Shown here one piece after another: positions 1 through 8,891 of a stretch of DNA of 64,000 nucleotides. This stretch comes from Bordetella genomosp. 2 (GTDB taxonomy: Bacteria; Pseudomonadota; Gammaproteobacteria; Burkholderiales; Burkholderiaceae_B). The stretch is from NCBI RefSeq assembly GCF_002261345.1, contig NZ_NEVT01000007.1, positions 124,001 through 188,000 on the forward strand. The letters run 5' to 3'. Under the pieces are notes generated by a model that saw only the letters and a program-made list of their open reading frames with translations, ran no database searches and was not told the origin of the DNA. Both the position numbers and the translations under genes were made by a program. Numbering within the stretch: position 1 is the stretch's first letter; every line of letters starts with the position of its first letter.

Positions 1-2
1 CC

Positions 3-569
3 ACCCCGCTGCGCTATGACAAGCACCACCTGGTGCCGTGGGGCGAATACGTGCCGCCCGGCTTCCGCTGGTTCGTCGACATGCTGAACATCCCGCTGGG
101 CGACTTTGATGCCGGCGCAACCCGCCAGCCGCCGTTCCAGGTGGCCGGCCAGTACGTGGCCTTCAATATCTGCTACGAAGACCTGTTCGGCATCGAGCTG
201 CTGCCGGCGCTGCACCCCGGCCCCGGCGGCGAGCCGGGCGCGACCATCCTGGCCAACGTCAGCAACCTGGGCTGGTTCGGCAATACCTGGGCGCTGCGCC
301 AGCATTTGCAGATTGCCCGGCTGCGCACCCTGGAAACGGCGCGCCCCATGCTGGCCGCCACCAACACCGGCATCACCGCCGCCATCGACGCGCGCGGCCG
401 CGTCGCCGCGCAATTGCCGGCGCACCAAGCCGGCATCCTGCCGGTCTCGGTACAGGGCATGACCGGCCTGACGCCCTACGCGCGCTTTGGCGACACCCCG
501 GTGCTGGCGCTGGTCGCCATGGCGCTGGTCGCCGCCGCCGCCCTGGGCCGCCGCAAGCCCGGCCGTTGA
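3..569 (+). CDS. lnt: Apolipoprotein N-acyltransferase, C-terminal part
   Basis: Partial gene, 5' end outside the window. Lnt transfers the third acyl chain onto the N-terminal cysteine of lipoproteins at the periplasmic face of the inner membrane. The visible 188 codons hold the end of the nitrilase-like domain: the [17 protein letters not shown] segment with the catalytic lysine and neighbouring glutamate, and [10 protein letters not shown] with the nucleophilic cysteine. A final hydrophobic stretch ([16 protein letters not shown]) is the last membrane helix, ending in a basic tail. The first codons read TPLRYDK, so the frame is open at the window edge. Identity is firm because motif order and the C-terminal helix match Lnt rather than soluble nitrilases. 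Confidence 0.93.
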   Translation, partial: TPLRYDKHHLVPWGEYVPPGFRWFVDMLNIPLGDFDAGATRQPPFQVAGQYVAFNICYEDLFGIELLPALHPGPGGEPGATILANVSNLGWFGNTWALRQHLQIARLRTLETARPMLAATNTGITAAIDARGRVAAQLPAHQAGILPVSVQGMTGLTPYARFGDTPVLALVAMALVAAAALGRRKPGR

Positions 570-599
570 AGCGCAGGCTGGCCGGGAGTACATTTTTTT
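558..599 (+). terminator. Probable Rho-independent terminator of lnt
   Basis: CCCGGCC at 558-564 pairs with GGCCGGG at 580-586, and a run of seven T follows at 593-599. The stem overlaps the lnt stop codon. The T run starts six bases after the stem, further than ideal, so the call is moderate. Confidence 0.5.
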
Positions 600-627
600 G
601 GATTTTGCTGATTTTTCTTCGCCCAAC

Positions 628-656
628 TTGCACACCAAAAAAAACTCGTGCATAAT
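628..656 (+). promoter_or_regulatory. Sigma-70 promoter of the tRNA operon
   Basis: TTGCAC (628-633) and CATAAT (651-656) are separated by exactly 17 bases in an AT-rich patch that stands out from the GC-rich surroundings. It lies about 80 bases before the first tRNA, with no other gene between, so it very likely drives the three tRNAs. Confidence 0.7.
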
Positions 657-736
657 CTCGTTTCTTCGCCAACGGCACTAAATAAAACCTGCAGCGACAG
701 CGTAAAAACTGAAGTTTGCAGGCGGTTTTAGGAAAC

Positions 737-812
<76 letters not shown>

Positions 813-853
813 GTCGAAAGCGAAGTGGTAGTAAAGCAGTACAGTAAGTCCAA

Positions 854-929
854 GTCCCCTTCGTCTAGAGGCCTAGGACATCACCCTTTCACGGTGAGTA
901 CAGGGGTTCGAATCCCCTAGGGGACGCCA
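854..929 (+). tRNA. tRNA-Glu, anticodon TTC
   Basis: A 76-nt cloverleaf. Acceptor stem GTCCCCT/AGGGGAC, anticodon stem TCACC/GGTGA with loop CTTTCAC (anticodon TTC), T arm GGTTCGAATCC, and encoded CCA. It lies 41 bases after tRNA-Ala with no promoter between. Confidence 0.95.
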
Positions 930-957
930 GTCTACCTGGCATGTAGTACACCGCTGC

Positions 958-1034
958 GGAGCGGTAGTTCAGTTGGTTAGAATACCGGCCTGTCACGCCG
1001 GGGGTCGCGGGTTCGAGCCCCGTCCGCTCCGCCA
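958..1034 (+). tRNA. tRNA-Asp, anticodon GTC
   Basis: A 77-nt cloverleaf. Acceptor stem GGAGCGG/CCGCTCC, anticodon GTC inside CCTGTCACG, T arm GGTTCGAGCC, and encoded CCA. Last gene of the Ala-Glu-Asp tRNA operon; a strong terminator follows seven bases later. Confidence 0.95.
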
Positions 1035-1041
1035 CCAATTC

Positions 1042-1080
1042 AAAGGGCCAGCGCGCTTCACGCCGCTGGCCCTTTCCCTT
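1042..1080 (+). terminator. Rho-independent terminator of the tRNA operon
   Basis: AAAGGGCCAGCG (1042-1053) and CGCTGGCCCTTT (1064-1075) form a perfect 12-bp stem with a 10-base loop, followed by the pyrimidine-rich CCCTTTTCC. Position directly after tRNA-Asp supports the call. Confidence 0.8.
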
Positions 1081-1261
1081 TTCCGGAAGCGGCATCTTCA
1101 TGATACGGCCGCCACGCGCGGGGCCGCTCGGATGACGCGACAGCGGGAGGCAACCCCAATTGCGCCGCTCGCGGGGTGCTGCCTAGAATGCCATGCCCCC
1201 GCGGTAACCCACCAAAGCGACAACCATCCGCACGGGGTCTGTCATCCCAGGGGAGAATCGC

Positions 1262-2230
1262 TTGAGTCGAGGCCTGAGCTTCCGGCATGTGGAGGTCATC
1301 CGCGCAGTTGTGCTCACCGGCACGGCCACCGGCGCCGCGGCGCAACTGCACGTTACGCAGCCCGCCGTCAGCAATGTGCTGAAAGACGCCGAGGAACGCC
1401 TGGGTTTCGTCCTGTTCGAACGGGCCGGCGGGCGCCTCATCCCTACGGAAAAAGCAAAGCTGCTGGTCGCCGAAATCGAACGCGCGTTCACCGGCCTGGA
1501 CACCATCAATGAAGTGGCGGCGCTGCTCGGCCACAACGAAAACCGGCGGCTGCACATCGTTACCACCCCCTCTTTTGGAGCCGCGGTATTGCCGCGCGTC
1601 ATCCAGCAGTTCCGCGCACGGTATCCCAACGTGCGCATGTCGCTGTCTTCGCGGGCATCGAACTTGGTGCAATCCATGGTCGTATCGCAGAAGGCGGATA
1701 TCGGTTTCGGGTTGGAAGTTCCCGCCATCCCGGGAGTCCGGCAAGAAGGCATCCTGCGCACGCCCCTGCACTGCATCGTGGCGCACGACCATCCGTTGGC
1801 CGGCCGCGACCGGGTCGATGCGCTCGACCTGCACCGCTATGACATGGTCAGTTTCTCGCACTTGAGTGAAGGCACGGAAGACCAGATATCGTGTCTGTTC
1901 GACCGGGCCCCCTCGCCGCCCGAATCGATTGTCGACTGCGCGACATCCATCACAGTCTGCGCCCTGGTCGAAAGCGGCGTCGGCTTTGCGCTGTCGCATT
2001 CCCTGGTGCTGCACCTGTTCCGGCATGCCGCACTGCGCGCGCTGGCCTTCTCGCCCGAGACCCATCTTGGCATTTGCGCCTACCGGGCCGATTGCAGCCA
2101 GTATCCGGCCGCGGAACTTGACTACCTGGTCGAGCTGGCGCGCGAGGAATCACGCGCCATCGATGTGGATTTTCACCGGCGCATGCAAGCCGCAAATGAC
2201 CGGCCCGAGCCAGGCCGCGCCAGCCGTTAG
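1262..2230 (+). CDS. LysR-family transcriptional regulator
   Basis: 322 aa DNA-binding regulator. An N-terminal winged helix-turn-helix (about residues 5-65, with GAAAQLHVTQPAVSNVLKDAE and LGFVLFER) is followed by a periplasmic-binding-like effector domain starting near IVTTPSFGAAVLPRVI. The start is a TTG at 1262 chosen because GGGGAGA precedes it at normal spacing and the HTH begins directly after. Its stop codon overlaps the stop of the convergent RidA gene. LysR proteins usually control neighbours; the best candidate target is the amine/amino-acid uptake and oxidation operon on the opposite strand, but its promoter is 5 kb away, so the link is inferred. Confidence 0.85.
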   Translation: MSRGLSFRHVEVIRAVVLTGTATGAAAQLHVTQPAVSNVLKDAEERLGFVLFERAGGRLIPTEKAKLLVAEIERAFTGLDTINEVAALLGHNENRRLHIVTTPSFGAAVLPRVIQQFRARYPNVRMSLSSRASNLVQSMVVSQKADIGFGLEVPAIPGVRQEGILRTPLHCIVAHDHPLAGRDRVDALDLHRYDMVSFSHLSEGTEDQISCLFDRAPSPPESIVDCATSITVCALVESGVGFALSHSLVLHLFRHAALRALAFSPETHLGICAYRADCSQYPAAELDYLVELAREESRAIDVDFHRRMQAANDRPEPGRASR

Positions 2231-2610
2231 CCGAGCATCGCGTGCGCCACCATTTCAATGCGCATGCCCGGGGCCAGTAGTTCTTTCACCACCACCGTGG
2301 CGCGATTGGGATAAGGCGGGGTGAAAAATTCGGCGTAGACGCGGTTCATGACGGGCGCGTCGGCGCCGTCGACCAGGTAGATCAGCACCTGCGCCACATT
2401 CGCCATCGAACCGCCTGCCGCTTCCACGGTCTGCTTCAAGTTGGACAACGCCTGGCGGGCCTGCGCTTCGATATCGCCCGCCACGATTTCCCCCGTGGCG
2501 GGATTCTTGGGCACCTGCGCCGTATAGAGGATGCGGCTGCCGGCAGCCACGACCGCGCCCGAGATCGGGCCCTTGGATTTAGCGATACCGGTATCGACGA
2601 CTTCGATCAT
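2227..2610 (-). CDS. RidA-family (YjgF/YER057c/UK114) enamine/imine deaminase
   Basis: 127 aa. RidA proteins hydrolyse reactive enamine and imine intermediates, such as those released by amino-acid oxidases, to ketoacids. The sequence has the family core: GAVVAAGSRILYTAQVP, TGEIVAGDIEAQARQALSNLK, VLIYLVD and the signature PPYPNRATVVV with the substrate-binding arginine. The start at 2610 was chosen over an upstream in-frame ATG because GGAG precedes it and the fold begins there. It is the last gene of the operon that begins with an FAD amine/amino-acid oxidase, whose imine product it would detoxify. The stop overlaps the convergent LysR stop. Confidence 0.85.
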   Translation of the reverse strand: MIEVVDTGIAKSKGPISGAVVAAGSRILYTAQVPKNPATGEIVAGDIEAQARQALSNLKQTVEAAGGSMANVAQVLIYLVDGADAPVMNRVYAEFFTPPYPNRATVVVKELLAPGMRIEMVAHAMLG

Positions 2611-2671
2611 GAGAACTCCAGGTACAGTGGGGGAGAAAAAGGCGCCCTGCGCACGGGGCGGCACGCCGCGG

Positions 2672-3454
2672 TCAGAGCCGGCGCGCGCGCATTCGTCGCA
2701 GGCTGGCGTCCAAGGCCAGGAACAGGACCGTTGCCATGATGAGTAGCGCGCTGACAGCGGCGATGATGGGTTCGGCGTCCATCAACAGGCTGTTCCAGAT
2801 GCGCACTTGCAGGGTCTCGGCGGACAAGCCCGCCAGGAACATGGCTATGATCAGCTCGTCGAACGAGGTGAGAAAGCTGAACAGCACGGCCGACACCACG
2901 CCCGGCAACGCCAGGGGAATCACCACGCGACGGAATGTGGTCCAGCGGCTCGCGCCCATGCTGTAGGCGGCGCGCTCGACGTTTTCATCCACGCTCTGCA
3001 GCGCCGACACCAGGATCAGCACTACGATGGGCAGGCCGATGACGGCATGGGCGACGCTGATCCATGGACGCACCCCGATCAACCCCAGCTTGCTCGACAG
3101 GAAGTACAGTGCGATGGCACTGATGACGTGGGGAATGATGAGCGGCAACAAGATGAACGACAGCGCCAGCTTCTTCGCCTTGAACTTGCCGCGCACCAGC
3201 GCATAGGCCGCCAGGAAGCCCACGCTGGTGGCGATCAGGCACGCGCCCAGCCCGATGACCAGGCTGTTGTACAGGGCATCGCGCCAGCGGCTGTCGCCGA
3301 AGAAGTTCTCGTACCAGCGCAGCGAGAACGAACGCGGGGGGAACTGCAGCAGCGCGTCGCCGCTGAACGACAGCACCATCACGATGAAGATGGGGGAAAT
3401 CAGGACGACGCACAACAGTGCGGTAAACGAATTGACCCAGGGGAGTGCTTTCAT
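2672..3454 (-). CDS. ABC transporter permease (PotC-like)
   Basis: 260 aa inner-membrane permease of the spermidine/putrescine type (BPD_transp_1). It has about six hydrophobic helices and the EAA loop (AAYSMGASRWTTFRRVVIPLALPG) that docks onto the ATPase. The start MKALPW at 3454 places a membrane helix right at the N-terminus, as in PotC; the open frame continues upstream only as a shadow of the previous gene. It lies 8 bases after its partner permease gene. The whole set resembles the Pot/Ydc class of importers for polyamines or related cations; the substrate cannot be read from the sequence. Confidence 0.85.
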   Translation of the reverse strand: MKALPWVNSFTALLCVVLISPIFIVMVLSFSGDALLQFPPRSFSLRWYENFFGDSRWRDALYNSLVIGLGACLIATSVGFLAAYALVRGKFKAKKLALSFILLPLIIPHVISAIALYFLSSKLGLIGVRPWISVAHAVIGLPIVVLILVSALQSVDENVERAAYSMGASRWTTFRRVVIPLALPGVVSAVLFSFLTSFDELIIAMFLAGLSAETLQVRIWNSLLMDAEPIIAAVSALLIMATVLFLALDASLRRMRARRL

Positions 3455-3462
3455 GCGGCGCC

Positions 3463-4338
3463 TCAGTGCTTGCCCATCATGCGGTCGATCTGGGTGTAGC
3501 GGCAATAGATCACATACAACAGCATGGTGATCACCAGCAGCACCAGCGAAAGCACGGCCGCCAGGCCCCAGTTCAGGTTCGTCTCGATCTCGCGCTGGAT
3601 CAGCATGGCGATCATCATGTCCTGCGCGCCGCCCATCAACGCGGGGGTAATGAAGAATCCGATAGCCAGGATGTAGACGATCAGGCAGCCCGAGATGACG
3701 CCCGGCATGCTGAGCGGCAGGAATACGCGCCAGAACGTGAACAGCCCGGACGCGCCCATGCCGCTGGCAGCGCGCAACAAGTTGGTGTCGATGCTTTTCA
3801 TGGCCGCATACAGGGTCAGCACCAGGTAGGGAAGCAGGACGTAGACCATGCCGATCAGTACGCCGGTGCGGTTGTACATGAGGCCGACGGGCGCGTCCGC
3901 CAGGCCCGTGCTCATCAATAGCTGGTTGACGAGGCCGTTGCGCCCGAGGATGACCATCCAGGAATAGGTGCGCACCACTACCGAGGTGAAGTACGGCACG
4001 ATCACGCAGATAAAGATGAGCGCCGCCGCGCCGCGCGAGACATGGCACAGGCTGTAGGCAATGGGATAGGCGCACAGCAGCGCCAGCAGCGTGACCGCCG
4101 CCGATATCCAGACTGTGTTCCAGATGACCTGCAGCATGACGGGCGACAGCACCAGGGCGCTCACCTGCTGGAGAAAGCCCTCCTCGACATCGGCGAAGGT
4201 CTGGAAAAAGAACCAGAGCATGGGACCGATATGCACGAGCAGCAACATCAGCAGCAGCGGCATGAGCATGCCGCTGGCTCCGTCCAGGCGCGGACGCGCG
4301 GCGGGCCTGGGGCGGGCGAGCAACAGGGCGTCAGCCAT
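3463..4338 (-). CDS. ABC transporter permease (PotB-like)
   Basis: 291 aa inner-membrane permease. A long first helix (LMPLLLMLLLVHIGPMLWFFF) and five or more further segments are visible, with the EAA loop near AASGMGASGLFTFWRVFLPL. The start MADALLL at 4338 overlaps the end of the ATPase gene by 8 bases, which suggests translational coupling. Together with the downstream PotC-like permease it forms the membrane channel of the importer. Confidence 0.85.
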   Translation of the reverse strand: MADALLLARPRPAARPRLDGASGMLMPLLLMLLLVHIGPMLWFFFQTFADVEEGFLQQVSALVLSPVMLQVIWNTVWISAAVTLLALLCAYPIAYSLCHVSRGAAALIFICVIVPYFTSVVVRTYSWMVILGRNGLVNQLLMSTGLADAPVGLMYNRTGVLIGMVYVLLPYLVLTLYAAMKSIDTNLLRAASGMGASGLFTFWRVFLPLSMPGVISGCLIVYILAIGFFITPALMGGAQDMMIAMLIQREIETNLNWGLAAVLSLVLLVITMLLYVIYCRYTQIDRMMGKH

Positions 4339-5356
4339 TTGCCAATATCCTCGTATCGGCGGGGCGCCATTGCGCCGCGACCTCCGCCCCCATGTCGAAC
4401 GGCGGGGCATCGCCCGAGTTGGGCGCGTCCACGGTCAGGCGATGGCCGGACCGGGTCTCGACGCTGTAGCGCACGATATGCCCCAGGAACGAGGCGCGCG
4501 TCACCAGGCCCGGTACACTGATCATGCCAGCGCTGGCCGGGCCGCGGGCCGCTTGCAGGCGGACTCGCTCGGGCCGCACGAACACTGCGGTGTCGCGGTG
4601 ATGCTCGTACCCTGGAACCGCCTGCGCCGGCAACAGGTTTGCCTCGCCCAGGAACTTGGCCACGAAGCAACTATTGGGGTCTTCATAGACCTGGCGCGCG
4701 CTGCCCATCTGGGCGATGCGCCCCCGGTCCATGATCGCGATGCAGTCGGACATGTTCATCGCCTCCTCCTGGTCGTGCGTCACGTAGACAACGGTCATGC
4801 CCAGGCGCTGCTGGATTTCCTTGATCTCGACTTGCATGCGGTAGCGCAGGTTCTTGTCGAGCGCGCCAAGCGGCTCGTCCATGAGCACTACGCCGGGTTC
4901 GAAGGCGATGGCCCGCGCCAGGGCCACCCGCTGCTGCTGGCCGCCCGACAATTGCCGGGGCCGGCGCGACGCCAAGGCCGACAGTTGCACCACGTCCAGC
5001 GCCCAACGGACCTTGTCGCGGATCTCGGCGGGCTTGCACCGGCGGACCTGCAGCGGGAACGCCACGTTCTGTTCCACGCTGAGGTGCGGAAACAAGGCGT
5101 AGTTCTGGAACACCATGCCCAGGCCTCGCTGCTGCGGAGTCTGTCCGGTGATATCCCGCCCGTCCAGCAGCAGCCGCCCGTCGTCGGGAGCGGCGAAGCC
5201 CGCGATCATCATGAGCGTGGTGGTCTTGCCGGAGCCGCTCGGACCGAGCAGCGAAAAGAAGCTGCCGGCCGGAATGGCGGCCGATATCCGATCCACCACG
5301 GCCTGCCCGGCGTATCTCTTGGTCAGTCCCTCCAGGACGATGCCGGCGCCTTTCAT
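4331..5356 (-). CDS. ABC transporter ATP-binding protein (PotA-like)
   Basis: 341 aa cytoplasmic ATPase powering the adjoining importer. Walker A GPSGSGKT (about residues 38-45), Q-loop (VFQNYALFPHL), signature LSGGQ (136-140), Walker B LMDEP (158-162) and the H-loop (YVTHDQEEA) are all intact. The C-terminal 100 residues match a TOBE regulatory domain (AVFVRPERVRL onwards). The start at 5356 gives an ATGA overlap with the upstream binding-protein stop; another ATG five codons upstream is possible but less well placed. Confidence 0.9.
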   Translation of the reverse strand: MKGAGIVLEGLTKRYAGQAVVDRISAAIPAGSFFSLLGPSGSGKTTTLMMIAGFAAPDDGRLLLDGRDITGQTPQQRGLGMVFQNYALFPHLSVEQNVAFPLQVRRCKPAEIRDKVRWALDVVQLSALASRRPRQLSGGQQQRVALARAIAFEPGVVLMDEPLGALDKNLRYRMQVEIKEIQQRLGMTVVYVTHDQEEAMNMSDCIAIMDRGRIAQMGSARQVYEDPNSCFVAKFLGEANLLPAQAVPGYEHHRDTAVFVRPERVRLQAARGPASAGMISVPGLVTRASFLGHIVRYSVETRSGHRLTVDAPNSGDAPPFDMGAEVAAQWRPADTRILANG

Positions 5357-6432
5357 CGGCTCAACACCCATTTGGACCAGGCCGCGCTGACCTTGCCGCG
5401 GTTGTCTTCCCACCATTGGGCATCGAGGATGAAGCCGTTCCTGGCGGTGCGCTCGCCGCCCGGGATCTGGGCCCGGCGTTCGGCGCTGAGGTTCTTGTAA
5501 GCCGTCTTGGTGACCGGCCCGCCCTTGTAGCGCTCGAAATAGCGCTGCTGGACATCCTTGCTGAGGCAATAGTCCACCAGTTTCTTGGCGCCTTCCACAT
5601 TCGGGCCATCCTTGAGGATCGAATAGGCCTGCACGTGTACGCAATGCTGGTTCCAGCTGGCCGCCACCGGCGCGCCGGCCTCGGCCGCAGCAATCAGGCG
5701 CGGACTCCAGATCGACCCCAGCACGGCCTGCTTGCTGCTCAACATCTGGGCGGACAACGAGCCGGTATCCCAGAACTTCGGAATGGCGGGCCGCACGCGC
5801 GACAGCGAGTCAAAGGCGCGTTCGATATCGAGGGGATAGAGCTTGTCCAATGCCACGCCGTCCGCCAACAACGCAAACTCGAGGTCGGGCGTTCCTACGC
5901 TCATGTCGGCCAGCATGCGTGGGCCGGGGAAGGCCTGGGCGTCCCAGAACTCGGCCCAGCTCTGCGGCTCCTTGCCGGCGGCGTAGGCTTCGGTGTTGTA
6001 GCCCATGACGACGCCATAGATAAAATTCCCGACTATGTACTCGTACTTGTAGTTTTCGTCGATGTCATCGGGATCGGTGTACTTGAATTCGCGGTATGGA
6101 ATGGGCAGCAACGCGCCGGCGCGCTGGAAGGCCATGAGTTGTGGCACAGTGATGTCCACGATGTCGAGCTCCATGTTGCCCGACTTCAGCATGGTCATCA
6201 GTTTGGCGCCGGTGGTGGCCACGGGCACCACCTCGATGCCAGTCTCCTTGCGGAACGGCTCATATATCGTTTCACGGCGGATGTCGTCGTAAACGCCGCC
6301 GGGCGAGCGGATGATCACGCGCCCGGCCGCGTCGGCGCGGGGAATCCAGATATGCGGCATGACCATTGACGCGCCAGCCAGTTGCAACACGCGGCGACGG
6401 GAGACGACCTGCTTGTCGGGAATAGATGTCAT
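5353..6432 (-). CDS. ABC transporter substrate-binding protein (PotD/PotF-like), Tat-exported
   Basis: 359 aa periplasmic binding protein. The N-terminus has a twin-arginine signal (SRRRVLQLAGA, residues 14-24) instead of an ordinary Sec signal, then a mature domain of the spermidine/putrescine type (IIRSPGGVYDDIRRETIYEPFRKETGIEV; LDIVDITVPQLMAFQRAG). The start MTSIPDK at 6432 lies 13 bases after the oxidase stop, so it belongs to the same operon. The ligand is probably a polyamine, amino acid or other amine, inferred from the neighbours only. Confidence 0.85.
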   Translation of the reverse strand: MTSIPDKQVVSRRRVLQLAGASMVMPHIWIPRADAAGRVIIRSPGGVYDDIRRETIYEPFRKETGIEVVPVATTGAKLMTMLKSGNMELDIVDITVPQLMAFQRAGALLPIPYREFKYTDPDDIDENYKYEYIVGNFIYGVVMGYNTEAYAAGKEPQSWAEFWDAQAFPGPRMLADMSVGTPDLEFALLADGVALDKLYPLDIERAFDSLSRVRPAIPKFWDTGSLSAQMLSSKQAVLGSIWSPRLIAAAEAGAPVAASWNQHCVHVQAYSILKDGPNVEGAKKLVDYCLSKDVQQRYFERYKGGPVTKTAYKNLSAERRAQIPGGERTARNGFILDAQWWEDNRGKVSAAWSKWVLSR

Positions 6433-6445
6433 GGCGGACCTCGGT

Positions 6446-7681
6446 TCAGGAGAAGCGTTCCAGGCGATAGGGGGCTGGGTCGATGAACGGCTGGACGCCG
6501 GCGACCAATTCGGCGACCAGGCGGCCGCTAACGGCGCCCGCGGTGACGCCGGTATGGCCGTGGCCGCAAGCGATGTACACCCCCGGATGGCGGGCGGAGG
6601 CGCCCAGCACCGGCAAAGTGTCGGGCGTGGAAGGGCGGTATCCCATCCACATCTTGTACTCGCCGACCTCCAGGCGCGGCAGCAGCCGCCTGGCATTCTT
6701 GATCAGCGCTTCGGCGCGGCGCGGCTCGGGCGGATTGTGCAGGCCAGCGATCTCGACCGTGCCGGCAATGCGCAGGCCCGTCTCCATGGCGCATGCTCCG
6801 AAGCCGCGCCCCTTGTGCAGCACGGGATACGGCACCTGGATGTTGGCCGACGCAATTTGTACGTGATAGCCGCGCTCGGTTTCCAGCGGAAAGCCCAGGC
6901 CCAGGGGCCCCAGCAATTCCAGCGACCAGGCCCCCGCGGCTACCACGAGCTTGTCGAAGCAATGGTCGCCGCGGTTGGTCAGCAGGCGGTAGCGGCTGCC
7001 CTCGGGCACGATGCGCGCCGCCTTCTCGTGCACGATACTCCCGCCCGCTTCGGCAAATATGCCGGCGATGGTTTCCGTCAGGCGCAGAGGATTGATGGTA
7101 TTGCCGTTTTGCGGCAGGTACAGGGCGCGGCTGATATCGTGCGTCAATTCAGGCACCATCTCGCGCAGCCGCGCCGGCGACAGGATCTCGGCGGGAATAC
7201 CCAGCTCCTCGCGTATGGCCGCGCCGATCCGCTCTGACGCGGATGGCGTGGGACTGTCCCATACATGGATCTGCCCGATTGTCTGAATAAGGCTGCTGAA
7301 GTGGGCCGCCCCAAGCAACCGGCGGTACTCGTCCAGCGCATGGCGGTGCAATTGCCACAGTCCCTGGGACGAACGTTTCACCTGCCCGGCGGCGCCCGCG
7401 CGCACCCAGCGCAGCAGCCAGGGCAGCGCCGCGGGCAGGTAGCGGGGATTTATGAACAACGGTCCCTCCGGGTCGCGCAGCCACCGCGGCACATTGCGCA
7501 GCATGCCAGGCATGGCCATCGGCATGGCCGCCGCGACGCTGACCATGCCGGCATTGCCATAGCTGGTGCAGTTGCCCGGTGGAAGCGCGTCGAAGACGGT
7601 CGTTGCCAGCCCCATGCGCTGCAAATTGGCCGCCGTGCTCAAGCCAATAATGCCCGCCCCCACTACTGCGACAGACGTCAT
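6446..7681 (-). CDS. FAD-dependent amino-acid/amine oxidoreductase (DadA/DAO family)
   Basis: 411 aa. The N-terminus carries the FAD dinucleotide fold (VAVVGAGIIGLSTAANL, residues 4-20) and the C-terminus the second flavin-contact region (YIACGHGHTGVTAGAVSGRLVAELV), the layout of D-amino-acid dehydrogenase DadA and glycine/sarcosine oxidases. It should oxidise an amine or D-amino acid to an imine, which RidA at the operon end would hydrolyse. The ATG at 7681 is preceded by a GGGGAAAG ribosome site. First gene of a six-gene operon running to 2227. Confidence 0.85.
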   Translation of the reverse strand: MTSVAVVGAGIIGLSTAANLQRMGLATTVFDALPPGNCTSYGNAGMVSVAAAMPMAMPGMLRNVPRWLRDPEGPLFINPRYLPAALPWLLRWVRAGAAGQVKRSSQGLWQLHRHALDEYRRLLGAAHFSSLIQTIGQIHVWDSPTPSASERIGAAIREELGIPAEILSPARLREMVPELTHDISRALYLPQNGNTINPLRLTETIAGIFAEAGGSIVHEKAARIVPEGSRYRLLTNRGDHCFDKLVVAAGAWSLELLGPLGLGFPLETERGYHVQIASANIQVPYPVLHKGRGFGACAMETGLRIAGTVEIAGLHNPPEPRRAEALIKNARRLLPRLEVGEYKMWMGYRPSTPDTLPVLGASARHPGVYIACGHGHTGVTAGAVSGRLVAELVAGVQPFIDPAPYRLERFS

Positions 7682-7981
7682 CTTTCTTTCCCCTTGTCCA
7701 CGCTGGGCGCCTGCACGCGCCCCGCGGAGATGTCCATCAATTGTCGGAATGAGATGTTCGCGGACGATGGTACCGGCGCGGCGCGCGGGTGCCTAATCAG
7801 TTTTTCTGATGCGCGATAGCGAGAGGTAATAGGCGCTTGCGCGCGGCATGGCGAAGGTCCGCGCGCACGGCGCGCATGCGCCACTGCACATAGCTGCTCG
7901 TGACGCTACGGACCATGGGCCCATCCGAGACCCACCTCCAGCCAATCGTTCTCGCGCAAATCCGGCGCCGCGCCGGTCGCG
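7682..7981 (-). promoter_or_regulatory. Intergenic region upstream of the oxidase/ABC operon
   Basis: About 300 bases without a convincing gene. It lies downstream of the RpiR gene and upstream of the oxidase operon, so it should hold that operon's promoter. A small inverted repeat ATCAG-TTTTT-CTGAT at 7796-7810 is the only notable structure and could be an operator. No clear -35/-10 pair could be assigned. Confidence 0.35.
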
Positions 7982-8863
7982 TTATGACCTGGGGCGATCC
8001 TTCAGGTACACCGCGAACTCGCGCAACTGCCCTTCGCTTTTCTCGATTTCTTCCAGGCTGGCATTGCCGCCGCTGGCCACTAGCAAAGCCACCAGGGTCT
8101 GGGCAATCGACAAGGCCGGCACCACGGACGGAAACAGCGAGGGCGTGGCGTTGCCGGCCACGATCAGCGCGGCGGCCTGCGCGGCGATGGGCGACACGGC
8201 GCTGTCGGTAACGCTGACGATGCGCAGGCCGCGCGCGCGGGCAAAGCTCACCGCCGACACCGCATCGCGCGCATAGGGTTCATAGCTGAACACCAGCAGG
8301 GCGTCGTCCGGCCCGGCGCGGCGCAGGTCGTCGGCGAAGGTGCCGGCGATGCCCGACAACAGCGTGGTGTTGTGCTGGAACATGCCGCAGGCGTAATGGA
8401 AATAGAACGCCGCCGGGAACAGGCTGCGCAGGCCCGCCACGTAGATGTGGCGCGCGGCGGCCAAGACATCGGTGGCGGCGCGAATGGCATCGAGCGTTGC
8501 GGGCTGCAGCATGGACATCAGGTTGCCGCTGTCGGCCTGCACCAGTTCGCGCACCAGGCTTTCGGTCTTGTCGCGCGCGCCGCGCCGCTGCAACGCGGTG
8601 GCGCGTTGCGCGAACGACCCGGCGTCTTGCGCCAGCCAATCGCGGTAGACGGCGCGCATGGCCTCGTAGCCGTCGAACCCCAGCTGGCGCGCCAGGCGGT
8701 GCATGGCGCTGGACTGCAGCCCGGCCTCGGCGGCGACGGCGCGCATGGAATGCAGCGCGATGGCCTTGGGATTGTCGATGGCGTAGCGCGCGGCGCGCTG
8801 CAAAGTGGGGGGCAGGCTCGGGTACTGCTCCTCGATGAGTTTGTCGACCGCGCGCTTGTCCAT
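7982..8863 (-). CDS. MurR/RpiR-family transcriptional regulator with SIS domain
   Basis: 293 aa. N-terminal RpiR helix-turn-helix (residues about 1-80, with AIALHSMRAVAAEAGLQSS and RLARQLGFDGYEAMR) and a C-terminal SIS sugar-phosphate-binding fold (IYVAGLRSLFPAAFYFHYAC; ALLVFSYEPYARD; IVSVTDSAVSPIA). Such proteins are ligand-responsive repressors or activators. It follows the aminotransferase gene by 28 bases on the same strand, probably co-transcribed, and is the likely regulator of the aminotransferase/nitrilase divergon. RpiR members in this type of context often sense amino-acid or amine metabolites rather than sugars; that is inference here. Confidence 0.87.
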   Translation of the reverse strand: MDKRAVDKLIEEQYPSLPPTLQRAARYAIDNPKAIALHSMRAVAAEAGLQSSAMHRLARQLGFDGYEAMRAVYRDWLAQDAGSFAQRATALQRRGARDKTESLVRELVQADSGNLMSMLQPATLDAIRAATDVLAAARHIYVAGLRSLFPAAFYFHYACGMFQHNTTLLSGIAGTFADDLRRAGPDDALLVFSYEPYARDAVSAVSFARARGLRIVSVTDSAVSPIAAQAAALIVAGNATPSLFPSVVPALSIAQTLVALLVASGGNASLEEIEKSEGQLREFAVYLKDRPRS

Positions 8864-8891
8864 CGGGGTTCCTGTGTTGCCGGTGAGGCAG

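Noticed and set aside
2672-4075. Large fused frame joining the two permease genes as one 467-aa protein
   Set aside because: Only residues from MKALPW (3454) are permease; the upstream part is the antisense-like shadow of the partner permease, and spacing fits two separate genes.
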